The notes below the pieces were generated by a model. It was not told where the DNA came from, did no database searches, and was given only the letters and a program-made list of their open reading frames with translations. The position numbers and the translations under genes are program-made. A DNA stretch of 64,000 nucleotides from Shinella sp. UYSO24 (GTDB lineage Bacteria; Pseudomonadota; Alphaproteobacteria; Rhizobiales; Rhizobiaceae): assembly GCA_902167985.1 (NCBI GenBank), contig CABHNZ010000019.1, positions 22,075 through 86,074 of the forward strand, read 5' to 3'. How positions within the stretch are numbered: the stretch's first letter is position 1; the number at the start of each line of letters is the position of its first letter. Positions 15,159 to 26,308 of the stretch are shown in pieces.

Positions 15159-17151
15159 CTATGACCGCGGCGCGGTTTTGCCGCTCGAGCTGACGACCCA
15201 GAGGAAATAGGGGCCGCCGATGAATGCTGCGATCACCCCGGCGGGGATCTCGTAGGGAAAGTCTGCAGTTCTGCCCAGCCAGTCGGCTGTCACCATCAGT
15301 GCCGCACCGATCACCGTGGAAGCCGTGACGATGCGCGTCTGCCCGCGTGCGCCCGCCATTCGCGCCATATGAGGCGCCATCATCCCGACGAAGCTCAATG
15401 GCCCGACAACCAGCGTTGCTATGCCGGTCAGCGTGGCGACGAACAGCAGCAGCACGCCGCGTGACCGCGCCGGATGCATGCCGAGCGCGCGCGCCGTGTG
15501 ATCGCCGAGCGGCAGCACGTCGATCCAGCGCCGGAAGAGGGGAGAAACGGCAAGGCCGATTAGCGCCAGCACGAAAGCGATAATGGCGACGATATCAGTG
15601 GCACGGAATGTCGGCCCCATCGTCCAGGCCAGAATATAGCTGGCGCGCGGATCGCCGCTGGCGACGATGAGCGAGATGATAGCCGTTGCCAGTGCGCCGA
15701 CCGCAATGCCGCCGAGAAGCACGGGACCCGCTGCATAGCTTCTGCGTCTCGCCACCGAAAGGACGAGGGAGAAGGACAGGATTGCACCGAGAATACCGCC
15801 TGCGATCGGCATCAGGGGAGAGGCCATGCCGCCGAAGAAAAAGGCGGCGATGATCCCGAGCCCGGCACCGCCACTGACGCCGAGCCCTTCGGGGCTGGCC
15901 ATCGGATTGCGGGTGATCGCCTGCGTGATGGCACCGGCCATGGCGAGCATCGCGCCGGCACTGGCGGAGGTGAGCACGCGCGGCCAGCGCCCGGCAAAAA
16001 GTGCTAACGGTTCGAGGCCCTGGCTGAATTGCGTGAATATCTGTTCCGTGAGCGAGAGGATCGTGACGAGAACCAGGATGATAAGGCACACCGGAAGGAG
16101 GAAGCGGCCGGCGGTTCGCCCGGCGGAATGGTGTCCCACAATCGGCGCCAGCTGGTCGATCGAGGGCGGAGCGCTCTTCAGCAGCGCAAGCATCAAAATC
16201 GCCCCCGAGATCGCCGTGACCGTGCCGGTCGGAACTTCACCGATCAAGGGCGCGCTGACGAGAACGATGCCGTCGGCGACGAGCAGCAGAACGCCGCCGA
16301 TCAACGCGCCCCAGAATAGCTGTTCCCCGATCGTCCGGGCACCGGCCATGCGGGCGACACGGCTTGCGGCAAGGCCGACAAAGGCGATCACGCCGACCCG
16401 CGCGACGACAAGGGCGGTGAGGATCGTGGCGATGATGAGAACGAGCGCCCGCATGCTGGTGAGCGACAGTCCGAGGCTGCGGGCGTCGCATCATCAAGCC
16501 CGGCAATCGTCAGTGGGCGCTTGAAGAGCAGCAATACTGGCACGAAAATGACCAGGCGCACGGCAAGTGCAATCGCGTTTCGATAATCATTCTGGATCAG
16601 CGATCCGCTTCCCCAGATGAAGACACCCCGCAGATACTCATGGTGGAACAGCGCCAGGATGACTGATGCCGAGCCCGACGAGAAACTGATGACCATGCCG
16701 CAGAGAAGCAGCGTCATCGGCGAGAAGCCGGTTTTCGCGTGAGGCCCACGATAATCGCAACCGCGGCCAGTGCGCCGATGAGCGCCGCGATATCGCGCTG
16801 GACGGCCGATACCGTCACAGTTGAGAGCGTTACGAGCGTGATCGTCAGCTGCGCACCCGACAGAATGCCAAGCGTCGATGGTTCGGCCAGCGGGTTTTTC
16901 AGAAGCAGCTGGAAAATCGTGGCCGCAAAGGCCAGTGCGGCGCCTGCGAGCACGGCGACGACGAGCCGCGGCAGCAGCGAATAATGAACATAGATCTGCC
17001 CGAACGACGCGGGGTCCGGGTGCAGCAGGGCGACCGACAGATCGGCCGCGGGACTATAGCCGAGGATGGCGATGGCATAGAGGCCAAGCCCGGCCAGTGC
17101 CATCGGCACAGTCAGGCGGGCAGGGGTTATCAGGCGTGATGTCATGCTCAT
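15159..17151 (-). pseudogene. fhuB: Double-length siderophore permease FhuB, frame broken twice
   Basis: A fused two-half FecCD-type permease, about 664 residues with some 20 helices, as in FhuB. First half: LLPRLVVAVLAGAALAFAAT and LLKNPLAEPSTLGILSGAQL. Second half: PRVLTSASAGAMLAMAGAIT and ITRNPMASPEGLGVSGGAGL. The frame breaks at 16732-16735 (AAAA should be AAAAA on the coding strand, giving TRKTGFSP) and at 16481-16487 (one G lost, giving DDATARSLGLSL). Both repairs join perfectly conserved permease sequence. The start ATG at 17151 overlaps the fhuD stop by four bases (ATGA), a sign of translational coupling. Confidence 0.85.
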
Positions 17152-18014
17152 GCGATGCCGAGGCCTTCCCGGATGACTTCGGCAAACCGCATGGCCGACG
17201 GAAAGGCGCCGAAGACCCAGGTCGGAGGTATCGTTGCCACATGGCCCCGGCGCACTGCCGGCAGCGATTGCCAGAGCGCGCTTTGCAGGAATGCACCGGG
17301 CGGGCCGGGTTCGATGATGATGATGCGGGCGTCAGGATAACGGGCGATTGCATCGAGCCCCGTCGTCGCAAAGCCCCAGTTATTGGTCGCACCGTCAAAG
17401 GCATTGGCAAGCCCAAGGCGTTTCAACACATCGTCGAACAATCCTGCGGCGCCATAGATGTCGATCAGCCGGTCGTCGGTGAATTTGATGATCAGCAGCG
17501 GCCGTCCGTCATAAGTGCCGAGCGACGCAGCGATCTCCTTCAACCGGGCATCAGCCTGTTGCAGATAATCGATGGCAGCTTGTGGCCTGCCGGTTCTGGC
17601 CGCGATGTCCTTGAGCGCCCTCTCGGCGGCGGTGAGCGGGTTGCGCTCCGCGCTGTATAGCGGCAGAGCCAGTGTCGGGGCGATCTCGTTCAGCCGTGCC
17701 TGCGAGACGCCGTATCCGGCCTGCGACAGGATGAGGTCGGGCTTCAGCGACTTGAGGAGCTCCATGTTCGGCCAGGAGCGAAGGCCAAGGTCGATCGTGT
17801 CCGGTGACAGCGCCGGGCGAACCACGCGGTCGCCATAAAGAGGGGCTTCGGCGACGGCGATCGGCTGAATTCCGAGTGCCAGCAGGCTCTCTGCCCATCC
17901 CCAATCGAGAACAGCGATCCGCGACGTCGTCGGGGCTGCCGAGACCCCCGCCGGCACAAGAGCAGACGCCAACGCGGCGGCAAACTGCCGTCGCGTCAGG
18001 GTGTTGTCCCTCAT
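17148..18014 (-). CDS. fhuD: Iron-siderophore periplasmic binding protein (FhuD-like)
   Basis: A 288-residue class III binding protein (PF01497). The N-terminus carries a twin-arginine type signal (LTRRQFAAALASALVPAG), so it is probably exported by Tat. The fold pattern is typical: IAVLDWGWAESLLALGIQPI, then LKPDLILSQAGYG, a long helix, and LIIKFTDDRLIDIYGAAGLF. The start at 18014 is chosen because the upstream part of the frame is antisense of the receptor. It begins 25 bases after the receptor stop and overlaps fhuB by four bases. Confidence 0.9.
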   Translation of the reverse strand: MRDNTLTRRQFAAALASALVPAGVSAAPTTSRIAVLDWGWAESLLALGIQPIAVAEAPLYGDRVVRPALSPDTIDLGLRSWPNMELLKSLKPDLILSQAGYGVSQARLNEIAPTLALPLYSAERNPLTAAERALKDIAARTGRPQAAIDYLQQADARLKEIAASLGTYDGRPLLIIKFTDDRLIDIYGAAGLFDDVLKRLGLANAFDGATNNWGFATTGLDAIARYPDARIIIIEPGPPGAFLQSALWQSLPAVRRGHVATIPPTWVFGAFPSAMRFAEVIREGLGIA

Positions 18015-18039
18015 CGGTTCGACTGGACGAGCCACGGTA

Positions 18040-20504
18040 TTACCAGCTGTATTTGAGCGTCGCGTAGACGCTTCGACCTTCGCCCCAATAGCATCCGGTG
18101 GCAGCAATGCAGGTGGAGACATATTTGCGATCGAACAGGTTGCTGACGTTGAGCGATGCCTTGAGCCCCTCCAGCTTCGGGTTCGCCTTGCCGAAATCGT
18201 AACGGATGGCGGCATCGAAGATCGTGTAGGAAGGGATGTCGAACTGGTTGGCATTGTCGCCGAATGTCTGGCCGGTATAGCGGCGCCGCGCCGAAGCTCA
18301 GACCATCCCAGGCATCGGATGTCTGGACGGCATAGTCGAGCCACAAGGATGCCTGCTGGCGCGGCACGAAGGCGAAGCGATTGCCCTGGTTGCTGATGCC
18401 CGACGCGTTGGCATTGGCTTTGGTGATCTCGCTGTCGGTATAGGCATAGGATGCCAGGACCGATAATGCGTCGGTGATTTCCGCCTTGCCTTCCAGTTCG
18501 ATGCCACGCATGCGAACCTGGCCGGTCTGGACGTTGAAGCTGGTATTGTCGGGATCGGGCGACAGGACATTGTCTTGCGTCAGGTTATAGGCCGATAGGG
18601 TGATGAAGCTGTTGCTGCCATCCGGCTGGTATTTGACACCCACCTCGAACTGTTCGCCAGTGGTCGGGTCGAAGGCATTGCCGGCGCGGTCGGTGCCGCT
18701 TGCGGGATTGAACGAGGTGGAATAGCCGGCATAGGGCGAAAAGCCATTGTCGAAATTATAGACGAGGCCCGCCCGCCAGGTGAACTTGCCGTCCCTCTGG
18801 TCGATCGCGCTGTCTGCGGTTCTGGTACGGGTTCTCGTATCGGTATTCGCCCAGTCGTAGCGGCCGCCGAGCGAAAAGACGAAATTGTTCCATTCCACCT
18901 GATCCTGGGCATAGAGACCCACCTGGCTGCGGGTCTGGTCGATGCGCGTCGCTATCGCCGGCCGGGTGATCGAAGTTGCGCCATAGACCGGGTCCAGCCC
19001 GTTGAAGGGTGTGAAGATCGGCGAGAGCGCGCTTTCCTCGTATCGGCTGCTCTCATAGGAATAGTCGAGGCCGAAGAGGGCCGTGTGCGCGAGATCACCC
19101 GTCTGGAAATGGCCGACGGCCTGATTGTCCACGGTGACGGCACGGGCGCTTTCCGGGAATGCCCAGGCATAGCGATAGAAGGCGGCAGGGTTGCAGGCCG
19201 CCGGGCAATAGGGCTGCACGCGCTGGGTATCGGTGCTGATATAGGAATAGCGAAGGTTCTGTCGGATGGTCCAGTCGTCATCGAGATCATGTGAGAACTC
19301 GTAGCCGGCGGAGGCCTGATCGCTCTTGTAATGGTCGTAGCCCGGCTCGCCGGGGAAGGCGCTGCGCGGCAATTCCGGATAAAGGCCGGTATAGAGCGTG
19401 CCATTGGCGGGAAGCGCCGGCGCGCCGCCGCCTCCGGGAGAATCGATACGCTGATAGCTGCCGTAAAGCGTCAGCGAGGTTCCTTCGTCGGGTTTGAAGG
19501 TCAAAGACGGCGCAATATAGGCCTTCTTCTCGCGCACAAAGTCATACTGGGTGTCCGTCAGGCGGCCGACGCCGACGACGCGATAAAGAAGACTGTCATC
19601 ATTGCCGAGAACGCCGCCAAGATCGAATGCCGTCTGGATACGATGATCGGTGCCGAACTGAAGCTCGACTTCGTTCTGCGCGGTCGCGCTTGGCCGCTTC
19701 GAGACCATGTTGATCAGGCCGCCGGGATCGCCCTGGCCATAGAGAACCGATGCCGGGCCCTTGAGCACTTCGGCGCGCTCGAGGCCGAAGGGCTCGACGC
19801 GCGGCTGGGCATAGCCACGTGCGCCAAACGGCAGCCGCAAGCCATCGAGGTAGCGGCCCGGGCGGAAGCCGCGGATCGTGAACCAGTCATAACGGGAATC
19901 ATCGCCATACTGGCTGATGACACCGGGCGTATAGCGGAAGGCTTGCGTCAGCGTAGCCGAACCCTGCGCGGCCATCTGGTCCTTGGTCACGACATTGATG
20001 GCCTGCGGGGTGTTTTTCAGCGACGTATCCGTCTTGGTGCCGGTCGCGCTCTGCGTGGCGACGAACCCCTGGACCGGCCCGCGGGCCTGTTCGCCCTGCA
20101 GGATGATCGGCTGCAGCGATGTGGCACTGTCGGCGGTACCCGCGGCAGATGCGCCTTGGGGTTGATAAGGAGTACGGTGGTCGCCGTCGTGAAGCGATAG
20201 GTCAGGCCGGTTCCGGCCAGAAGCCGGTTCAGCGCGCTTTCTGCCGGAAGATTGCCGGTAATGCCGGCCGTGCGCAGATTGGCCGGCAGCGAGCCATCGA
20301 AAGCGACGTCGATTCCTGTGATGGAGGAAAAGCGGACAAGCCCGGCCGACAGGGACTGACTCGAGATCGCAAATTCGAAATTCCTCGCAGCTTGCGCCTC
20401 AGCCATCGTAGCCAAGGCGAGCGGCGCAAACCCGACGCATCCCGCCATCAACACCGTGCGCAACAACCGAAGGCGATCACCGCCGATTTATTGTTCTTCA
20501 CCAC
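18040..20504 (-). pseudogene. TonB-dependent siderophore receptor with STN domain, frame broken at three sites
   Basis: Outer-membrane receptor of about 820 residues (FecA/FpvA class). Restored order: signal peptide from a GTG at 20501 or 20504, an STN signalling domain (FEFAISSQSLSAGLVRFSS), a plug (TPGVISQYGDDSRYDWFTIR, then VLKGPASVLYGQGDPGGLIN), and a 22-strand barrel ending in ATLKYSW with the usual C-terminal aromatic residue at a TAA at 18040. Breaks: 20464-20466 (TTT to TT), 20158-20161 (CCCCC to CCCC), and 18281-18288 (GGG to GG and CCC to CC). The STN domain fits surface signalling through the adjacent FecR and FecI. The ligand is probably a ferric siderophore. Confidence 0.85.
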
Positions 20505-20610
20505 TCGCCTTGCCCCCTGCAAACGCATGAATTGCCCGCCTGTTGTCGGGTCTCTCAAAAGGGGGGACGCGGTGGCCGGCGAAAAACCTCGGTCGATTTT
20601 TCAGATTTTT

Positions 20611-21555
20611 TTATTGCGGGTAGATCAGGCTCAGCCACGGCGAATAGCTGGCAATGCGGATAGGCAGACCATGCTCCAGATTTTCCAGTATTCGTCCGGC
20701 CCGCCGCACATCGACGATGATGCTGACCGGCCGGCGGGCGAGCGTCCTGTCCATGACGATCATCTTTCCGCGCCGCCATCTGGAGAGCGTGGCCACAACC
20801 TCCTCGAACGGGGTCGAGATGAAGACAAGCTTTCCATCACGCCAGGCGAGTTGGGTATCGACATCTGTCCGGGTCGGCGTCGAAAGCAGGTCATTGGCGA
20901 AAAGCACCGACTGGCCTTCCTCCACATCCTGTTCCTGCCGGGGCGATGCCACCCGAACCGTATGTTGCGCAACGGAAACGACAATGCCTTCCTCACGCAT
21001 GCCGACCGAGAACTGGGTGCCAAGCGCGGTACTTTTCAGCTCCCCGCAATTGACGACGAAGGGCCGGTTCGGATCCGCAGCGACGGTGAAAAACACCTCG
21101 CCGTCCTGCAGGATCACTTGCCGCTGGGCGCTTGTGAAATTCAGGGAGATGGCGCTTGCGGTTGACAGTTCCGCGATGGAGCCGTCCGGCAGCGTAAAAC
21201 GCGCAGTCTCACCAACCGCGGTGCGATAATCTGCGGCTGCCAGCCTCAGATAGATAGTGGACGCAGCACCTGCCGTTGCAAGTATGGCCAGTGCCCCACC
21301 GGATTTGAGAAATTTTCGGCGCATATGTGACGTGGGTGTTGCCGTCTCAGGCAGAGCTGACGCCCCAAGCCACAAACGCTCAAGCTCGGCATAGGCTGTC
21401 GCATGAGCAGGGCTGCGCTCGAGCCAGGCCCTGAAATTCGCCCGGTCGGTCTGGGTGGCGCCATCATCCAGCAGCAGGGCGAACCATTCGGCGGCTCGCC
21501 GGTCGATATCCGCATCGTCTTCGGGACAGTGCTCGCGACTGGATATGCTTTCCAT
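20611..21555 (-). CDS. fecR: FecR family anti-sigma/signal transducer
   Basis: A 314-residue FecR-type regulator. The cytoplasmic N-terminus has the DUF4880 pattern (RRAAEWFALLLDDGATQTDR, AWLERSPAHATAYAE). One membrane segment follows (about residues 84-104, beginning MRRKFLKSGGALAILATAGA, with a twin-arginine look). The periplasmic FecR domain follows (GETARFTLPDGSIAELSTAS, VILQDGEVFFTV). In the Fec system the receptor's STN domain contacts this C-terminal part and so activates FecI. The frame is intact. It lies between fecI and the receptor on the same strand. Confidence 0.92.
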   Translation of the reverse strand: MESISSREHCPEDDADIDRRAAEWFALLLDDGATQTDRANFRAWLERSPAHATAYAELERLWLGASALPETATPTSHMRRKFLKSGGALAILATAGAASTIYLRLAAADYRTAVGETARFTLPDGSIAELSTASAISLNFTSAQRQVILQDGEVFFTVAADPNRPFVVNCGELKSTALGTQFSVGMREEGIVVSVAQHTVRVASPRQEQDVEEGQSVLFANDLLSTPTRTDVDTQLAWRDGKLVFISTPFEEVVATLSRWRRGKMIVMDRTLARRPVSIIVDVRRAGRILENLEHGLPIRIASYSPWLSLIYPQ

Positions 21556-21590
21556 CTTCAGCCTCCTCGGTGACGCCTACGCCAGAGGCC

Positions 21591-22103
21591 TCAGCGATGA
21601 GCCTTCATTTCCGCCCGCAGTCGTTCAAGCGCAACGACCATATGGCCGAATGCCGTCTTGGGCGATATCCCAAGGCGTTCGCCGATCTGCACATAGGTCA
21701 GGCCGTCAATCCGCGACATGATGAAAACCTGCTTGGCGCGAGGCGGCATACACTCCAGGGCCGCCTGCACGAGCAGGAGTTCCTGTCGGCTGATCGTCGA
21801 TGCTTCGGCCGAAGGTGTCGGGTCGGAAATGGTCTCAAGACCGTCTATGCCCTCGATAAAGGGAGCGATCTTGCGACGGCGCTCGTGGTCAAGCGCGAGG
21901 TTTCGGCCGGTAATCATAAAATACCCGGCAAGATCGGCGACCTCGCGCAGGAGACCGGGCCTTTCCCAGAAGCGCAGGAATGTGTCGTGAAGCAGGTCCG
22001 CTGTCGTGGCCGAGCAACGGACGCGGCGGTAGATGACGCGGGTCAGCCGTGCGCGAACGCCCATGTAGGTTTCGAGGATTTCAGGGTGCCGAGCGCTGTC
22101 CAT
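21591..22103 (-). CDS. fecI: FecI-type ECF sigma factor
   Basis: A 170-residue ECF sigma factor of the iron-starvation class. Region 2 spans about residues 25-75 (ADLLHDTFLRFWERPGLLRE, then NLALDHERRRK). Region 4 spans about residues 115-165 (CMPPRAKQVFIMSRIDGLTY, VQIGERLGISPKTAFGHM). It is the first gene of the siderophore locus, 35 bases before fecR. It presumably transcribes the receptor and transport genes when the loaded receptor signals. I could not identify an Irr, RirA or Fur site upstream. Confidence 0.92.
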   Translation of the reverse strand: MDSARHPEILETYMGVRARLTRVIYRRVRCSATTADLLHDTFLRFWERPGLLREVADLAGYFMITGRNLALDHERRRKIAPFIEGIDGLETISDPTPSAEASTISRQELLLVQAALECMPPRAKQVFIMSRIDGLTYVQIGERLGISPKTAFGHMVVALERLRAEMKAHR

Positions 22104-22455
22104 GAGACGCAGCTACCACCCTCCGTCGAACGAAATCAAGATAAAGAAGACAAAATAACTCATGTTTGTTCGCCGGCAGTGCGTATTAAGTCAACATGGT
22201 AGCTTTTGCCAGAATGGTGGTATCTTCCCAAAAAATGCTGGACCGTTTGAAGGGAACATCAAATCGATGATGGCTATCCTTGGCACATGCGCCGATTAGG
22301 GTGGCTTGCGACCACTGGTAGCCTTCAGCATAAAATATTAGCCAACAAATCATAATGGGGTGCGAATCGGGTCCTGGGTTCTGATCTCATCAAGAGCGAA
22401 ACGACGATGTCGGCTCGGACGTAGGCAACATCCAAGCCGAGCATCTCATCCGGGC
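22104..22455. other. Gap of 352 bases between fecI and the integrase
   Basis: No coding potential that I can support. An AT-richer stretch lies just before fecI and should hold its promoter. This is one edge of the integrase-Fic insert; I looked for a tRNA gene or a matching direct repeat as an attachment site and did not find one. Confidence 0.5.
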
Positions 22456-24817
22456 CTACGCAGCCTCCCAAACCTGATTGAGGATTTTGGCAGCCAGAGC
22501 TGCCTTGTCCTGTGGCAAGAAGCGGGCATAGTACTGCTGCACGACGTCGGGCGTGTCTTGAATGGCGTAACTCGCCTGCTCGTAGGATCCGGTCTGTTTC
22601 AGGATATGCGTCGCAAGAATGTCCCGCAGGTTATGCGGTCCATGAGGCAATAAGCCCTTGATTGCACCGCGTTTGGTATAGGGGTTGTAGATACCGTAGC
22701 GCTGAATGACCGTCCGCCAAGCCTCGTAGAAAGTAGTCGAATTGTAAGCCGCATCTGTGCTGGTTGTCTTCACCGTCTTAACGAACAAGGTTCCGGGATC
22801 TGTGGCGCCGCCAAGCAGAACACCGCGGTGTCGATCGATATAGGCATCTAGATATTTATAGAGATCGAGCAGGTCTGGCAGGATCAGCCGGAACGGTTTT
22901 TGTCCGAAGAACGAGGAGCCGGAGTTTTGAATGCGACCGACGGGATGAGGACCTCCCATCCATGATCGCGCTCGCTCCAGCGCAACTCCCCGCATTTCAT
23001 GTCCTCGAGCCGGCGTTCCGATGTCGGATGATGTCCGCGCGGGCAGACACGCAATTGGCGAAGGTTCTTTTGTCGTAGCCCGAGGTGCAGGCCAATTCGG
23101 AGTAACAGGAACGACCTGACGGCCTCTGCCGCCGGCCGCGGATATCTGTGCTGATCCGGCATGCGTAAAAGAATCTCGTCGGTGATTTTGCGATACTCCG
23201 CCAATGGGCTCTCGGCCTCAAGGACACACATGATCGGTTCAAACGGGTCTCGATGGACGCGCATGACGCGTTGGATTTCCTTGGATCGGTTGGCGGCATG
23301 TCGGTGAAATGCGTCGCAGGCACCGTGCCAGTCGCGGGCTGCGAACTCTATGTCTTCCTGCTCAATCAAGCCTGCGATAGGCCGGACATTCTGAAGCAGC
23401 TCCGGGTGCTGCCGTATCCAGCCGACATCCGCGCGGGAAAGGGCCTGAGCAACCATCAGCATATCTTCTTCCCATTTGGTATAGAAGCCACGCCGCTGTT
23501 CCCGCCACTGAAGGTACCAGTCCCAAACACCGGGGAAGATGAGAAGCCCGAAGCTCAGTTGGCTGAGTGGAACGCCGTAGCCCTTCACGGCACTATTCGG
23601 TGACGCGGCTAGCGCCCCAAACATCAGGCCAAGATGCTCAATCTTCTGAGAGGCCGTTTCCTCACCCCAAACGCCATTCCGCTGAAATCCGATCGCCGTC
23701 AGAGTGGAGGTTTTGAAGCGGATAAGATCTGCCATTTCCATGGCAAGCCGCGGCGGCGCGTCGACGACGCCGGAGAGCAGGTCAGGATCATCAAACTCGG
23801 CCTCTAGATTCTGATTGGCGCCGACCGCAGATGCCAGGGATCTCGGCGACAAAGAGCTTCCTCCATAGGTGACTCCGGGAAAGCGGATCGCATATCGTTG
23901 CTTGCTGGCCGCCGCCTGATAGCGACGATACTCCGTTGATCCGGAAATGATCACCCGGCGCACCCAATCGAGGATCTCTTCGCGCTTGGTGAAGGGCAGA
24001 CTGCTGAAGTCATCCGGAAGGTGCAATGAGATCCTGCGCCGCTGAGCCGGGCTAATAACACCGAGATCATGACCGTAAAGCGAACGTGCCTGATGCGGCA
24101 GCTTCTCTTTGAAATATCCCTCTGGCAAACGATAGCGCCGCTCGATCCTGCGGAGGATATCGAAACTTGCAACTGATCGGGGCACTCGCTCGCCCTGTAT
24201 CCAGGACAGAAGCGTCTTGTTGTCGAAGGTCTCATTGAGATGAACAACGGCGCGGTAGAGCTGCCAATAGGTGTCACCGAACCGGTGCATATGATATGCC
24301 AACGCATCCTGAAAGCTTGCCGGATCTTCTGTCGCTTCGAATAGCGGTTCCGGGAAAGGACTGATCGGCTTCGGTGCAGGTCCACGCGGTGTCGACGTAG
24401 ACCGGTCAAAGGAACCGTCGGCCGTCGCACGTTGCGGCTTCCTGGTCGAGGATGTGGCGACAGCCTTTTTGGCGAGTACAGTTTTGCGCGGGCTAGCTGT
24501 CGGCTTTGGTGGCCGTCGTCCTTCGGCTGCCGGTGGAGCACCGAGCCACCGGATGATTGCATCGAGGCCTGGCCGAAGCTGCTTTTTCAACTCTGCCGTC
24601 AACTCGGTTTCGAGCCCACAGGCCTGACCAATCGTCGTCCAGTCGATATGGCCATTCAGGAGCGGTAGCGATTTTCGGTAGATGATCAAACTGACCAGGT
24701 AGGGCCGGATATTCTCCAAGACCCGCCGGGATGCGATTGGCGCGATACGCAGCTCGCAGAATTCAGATATCTTTCGCTGAAAATGACGTGATGAAAGGTC
24801 GTTTTGGTCATGCTCAT
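22456..24817 (-). pseudogene. Large tyrosine recombinase/integrase, frame broken
   Basis: A site-specific recombinase of about 787 residues when restored, much larger than phage integrases. The N-terminal two thirds are specific to this large family (ASRRVLENIRPYLVSLIIYR near the start). The catalytic C-terminus has the first Arg in IGLHLGLRQKNLRQL, the H-x-x-R box in HGPHNLRDILATHILK, and the putative Tyr in VVQQYYARFLPQDKAA. One break at 22925-22928 (AAAAA to AAAA) restores VAFKNSGSSFF. The open frame has no ATG near its expected start; an ATG at 24817 reads in if one base is missing at 24811-24813. It marks an accessory insert. Confidence 0.75.
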
Positions 24818-24961
24818 TCCGTTTCTCTCGGCGCCAATGCCGAGGGCGAGCGGAAATATGAGGTGAGCTTTAACAAAAGATGTTCAGGCTAGGTTGATAA
24901 CTTTTCGATCGCTGCTGCTTGGATCGAGAGCTACAGATGCGGTGTTGAGCGATAGACGGAC

Positions 24962-25021
24962 TTGCAATAACTCATTTATGGTGATAAACATGAGCTATAG
25001 AAAGGCTGGCTATAGCTCATG
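24962..25021 (+). promoter_or_regulatory. Promoter and perfect 12-base inverted repeat over the Fic start codon
   Basis: A sigma70-like promoter (TTGCAA 24962-24967, 17-base spacer, TAAACA 24985-24990) is followed by CATGAGCTATAG (24989-25000), a nine-base spacer and CTATAGCTCATG (25010-25021). The arms are perfectly complementary and the right arm contains the ATG of the Fic gene (25019-25021). A bound repressor here would block both polymerase and ribosome access; the DNA-binding C-terminus of the Fic protein itself is the obvious candidate. Confidence 0.75.
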
Positions 25022-26124
25022 AAATGGAACTGGCAGAATGCCGAATGGCCAAATTTCAGGTATGACGCAGCAACTGTGATACCGTTGGAACAGAAATTCC
25101 TGCAGTCCGCCGGCGAGGTTATTGGTGCCGTCCGGCATTTCAATGAGGATGACAGCAATCAACTTCGCATTGAATTGCTGAGCGACGAAGCGATCAAGAC
25201 CTCAGAGATCGAGGGGGAGTTTTTGGATCGCGCAAGTGTTCAATCCTCGCTCCGCTGGCAGTTCGGCCTCAACACTGACGACAGGCAGATCCGCCCCCAA
25301 GAACGTGGGATCGCGGAGATGATGGCAGATGTCTATCGAAACTGGCATAAGCCGTTGGATTATGAAAAATTGTTCCATTGGCATTCGATGCTGATGGCCG
25401 GAAATCGATACATTGAGACGATTGGTGATTACCGCAAGCATGAAGACGCGATGCAGATCGTATCAGGTCGCTTAGATAAGCCTACAATCCATTTCGAGGC
25501 TCCCCCATCTCGCCAGGTAAAAGCTGAGATGGAGACCTTCATCACATGGTTCAATCGATCCGGGCCGGATGGCCAAACACCGCTCCAAGCTCTAACGCGC
25601 GCAGCAGTGGGTCATCTTTATTTTGAAAGCATTCATCCATTTGAGGATGGTAATGGTCGAATTGGGCGCGCGCTTGCTGAGAAATCCTTGGCGCAGAACA
25701 TTGGGCAACCAAGCCTCATTTCACTCGCATTCATGATCGAGAAGAACCGGAAGGCCTACTATTCCGAGCTTGAGCGGCACCAGCGCACGCTTGATATCAC
25801 CGATTGGATCTTTTTCTTTTCAGAGACGATCTTGGATGCTCAACGGACAACGCTTGAGCGCATAGATTTCTTCATTCAGAAAGCAAAGTTCTACGACCGG
25901 TTTCGAGCCAAACTGAACGAGCGGCAAGAAAGGTGGTCGCGCGCATCTTCAAGGAAGGCACAGCGGGCTTCAAGGGTGGCCTAAGTGCAGAAAACTACAT
26001 CTCGATCACAAACACATCCCGCGCGACAGCGACACGCGACCTCCAGCAACTCGTGGAAATTGGTGCGCTCACGCGTACCGGTGAACGTCGGCATACACGC
26101 TACTCGCTGTCATTGCTGAGATAA
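25019..26124 (+). pseudogene. Fic family protein with C-terminal winged helix, frame broken once
   Basis: A Fic-domain protein of about 368 residues. Fic enzymes usually transfer AMP from ATP to target proteins. The active motif is complete, HPFEDGNGRIGR (residues 206-217). An inhibitory helix TSEIEG (61-66) fits the S/T-x-x-x-E-G/N pattern, so it is probably self-inhibited (class II). After the Fic core the frame breaks at 25929-25931; one extra A restores ERQEKVVARIFKEG and a winged-helix domain ending SRATATRDLQQLVEIGAL. The helix-turn-helix and the start-codon palindrome suggest autoregulation. It sits beside the integrase, so it is probably accessory cargo. Confidence 0.8.
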
Positions 26125-26308
26125 ATTGATGCCTGTTAATGAACTTCATCAAAGCCATTATCTATGGTGAACGGCTGCTCGATTCCTATCAAGAGGTAAA
26201 TGAAAGCCGTTTTTTCAATGCCATAATCGTTGCGCTGACGAACGCGGAGTTGTCTCCGCTGAGACACTCCCAAGCGACGTCAGGAAGGGTCGGCGCCCTG
26301 TCGCTCGA

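Noticed and set aside
15826..16524. Long plus-strand frame of 232 codons opposite fhuB
   Set aside because: Its sequence is the antisense of conserved permease helices; high GC often leaves such antisense frames open.
22104..26308. Attachment-site repeats bounding the integrase-Fic insert
   Set aside because: I searched by eye for direct repeats or a tRNA end on both sides and saw none; a computed search is needed before any claim.
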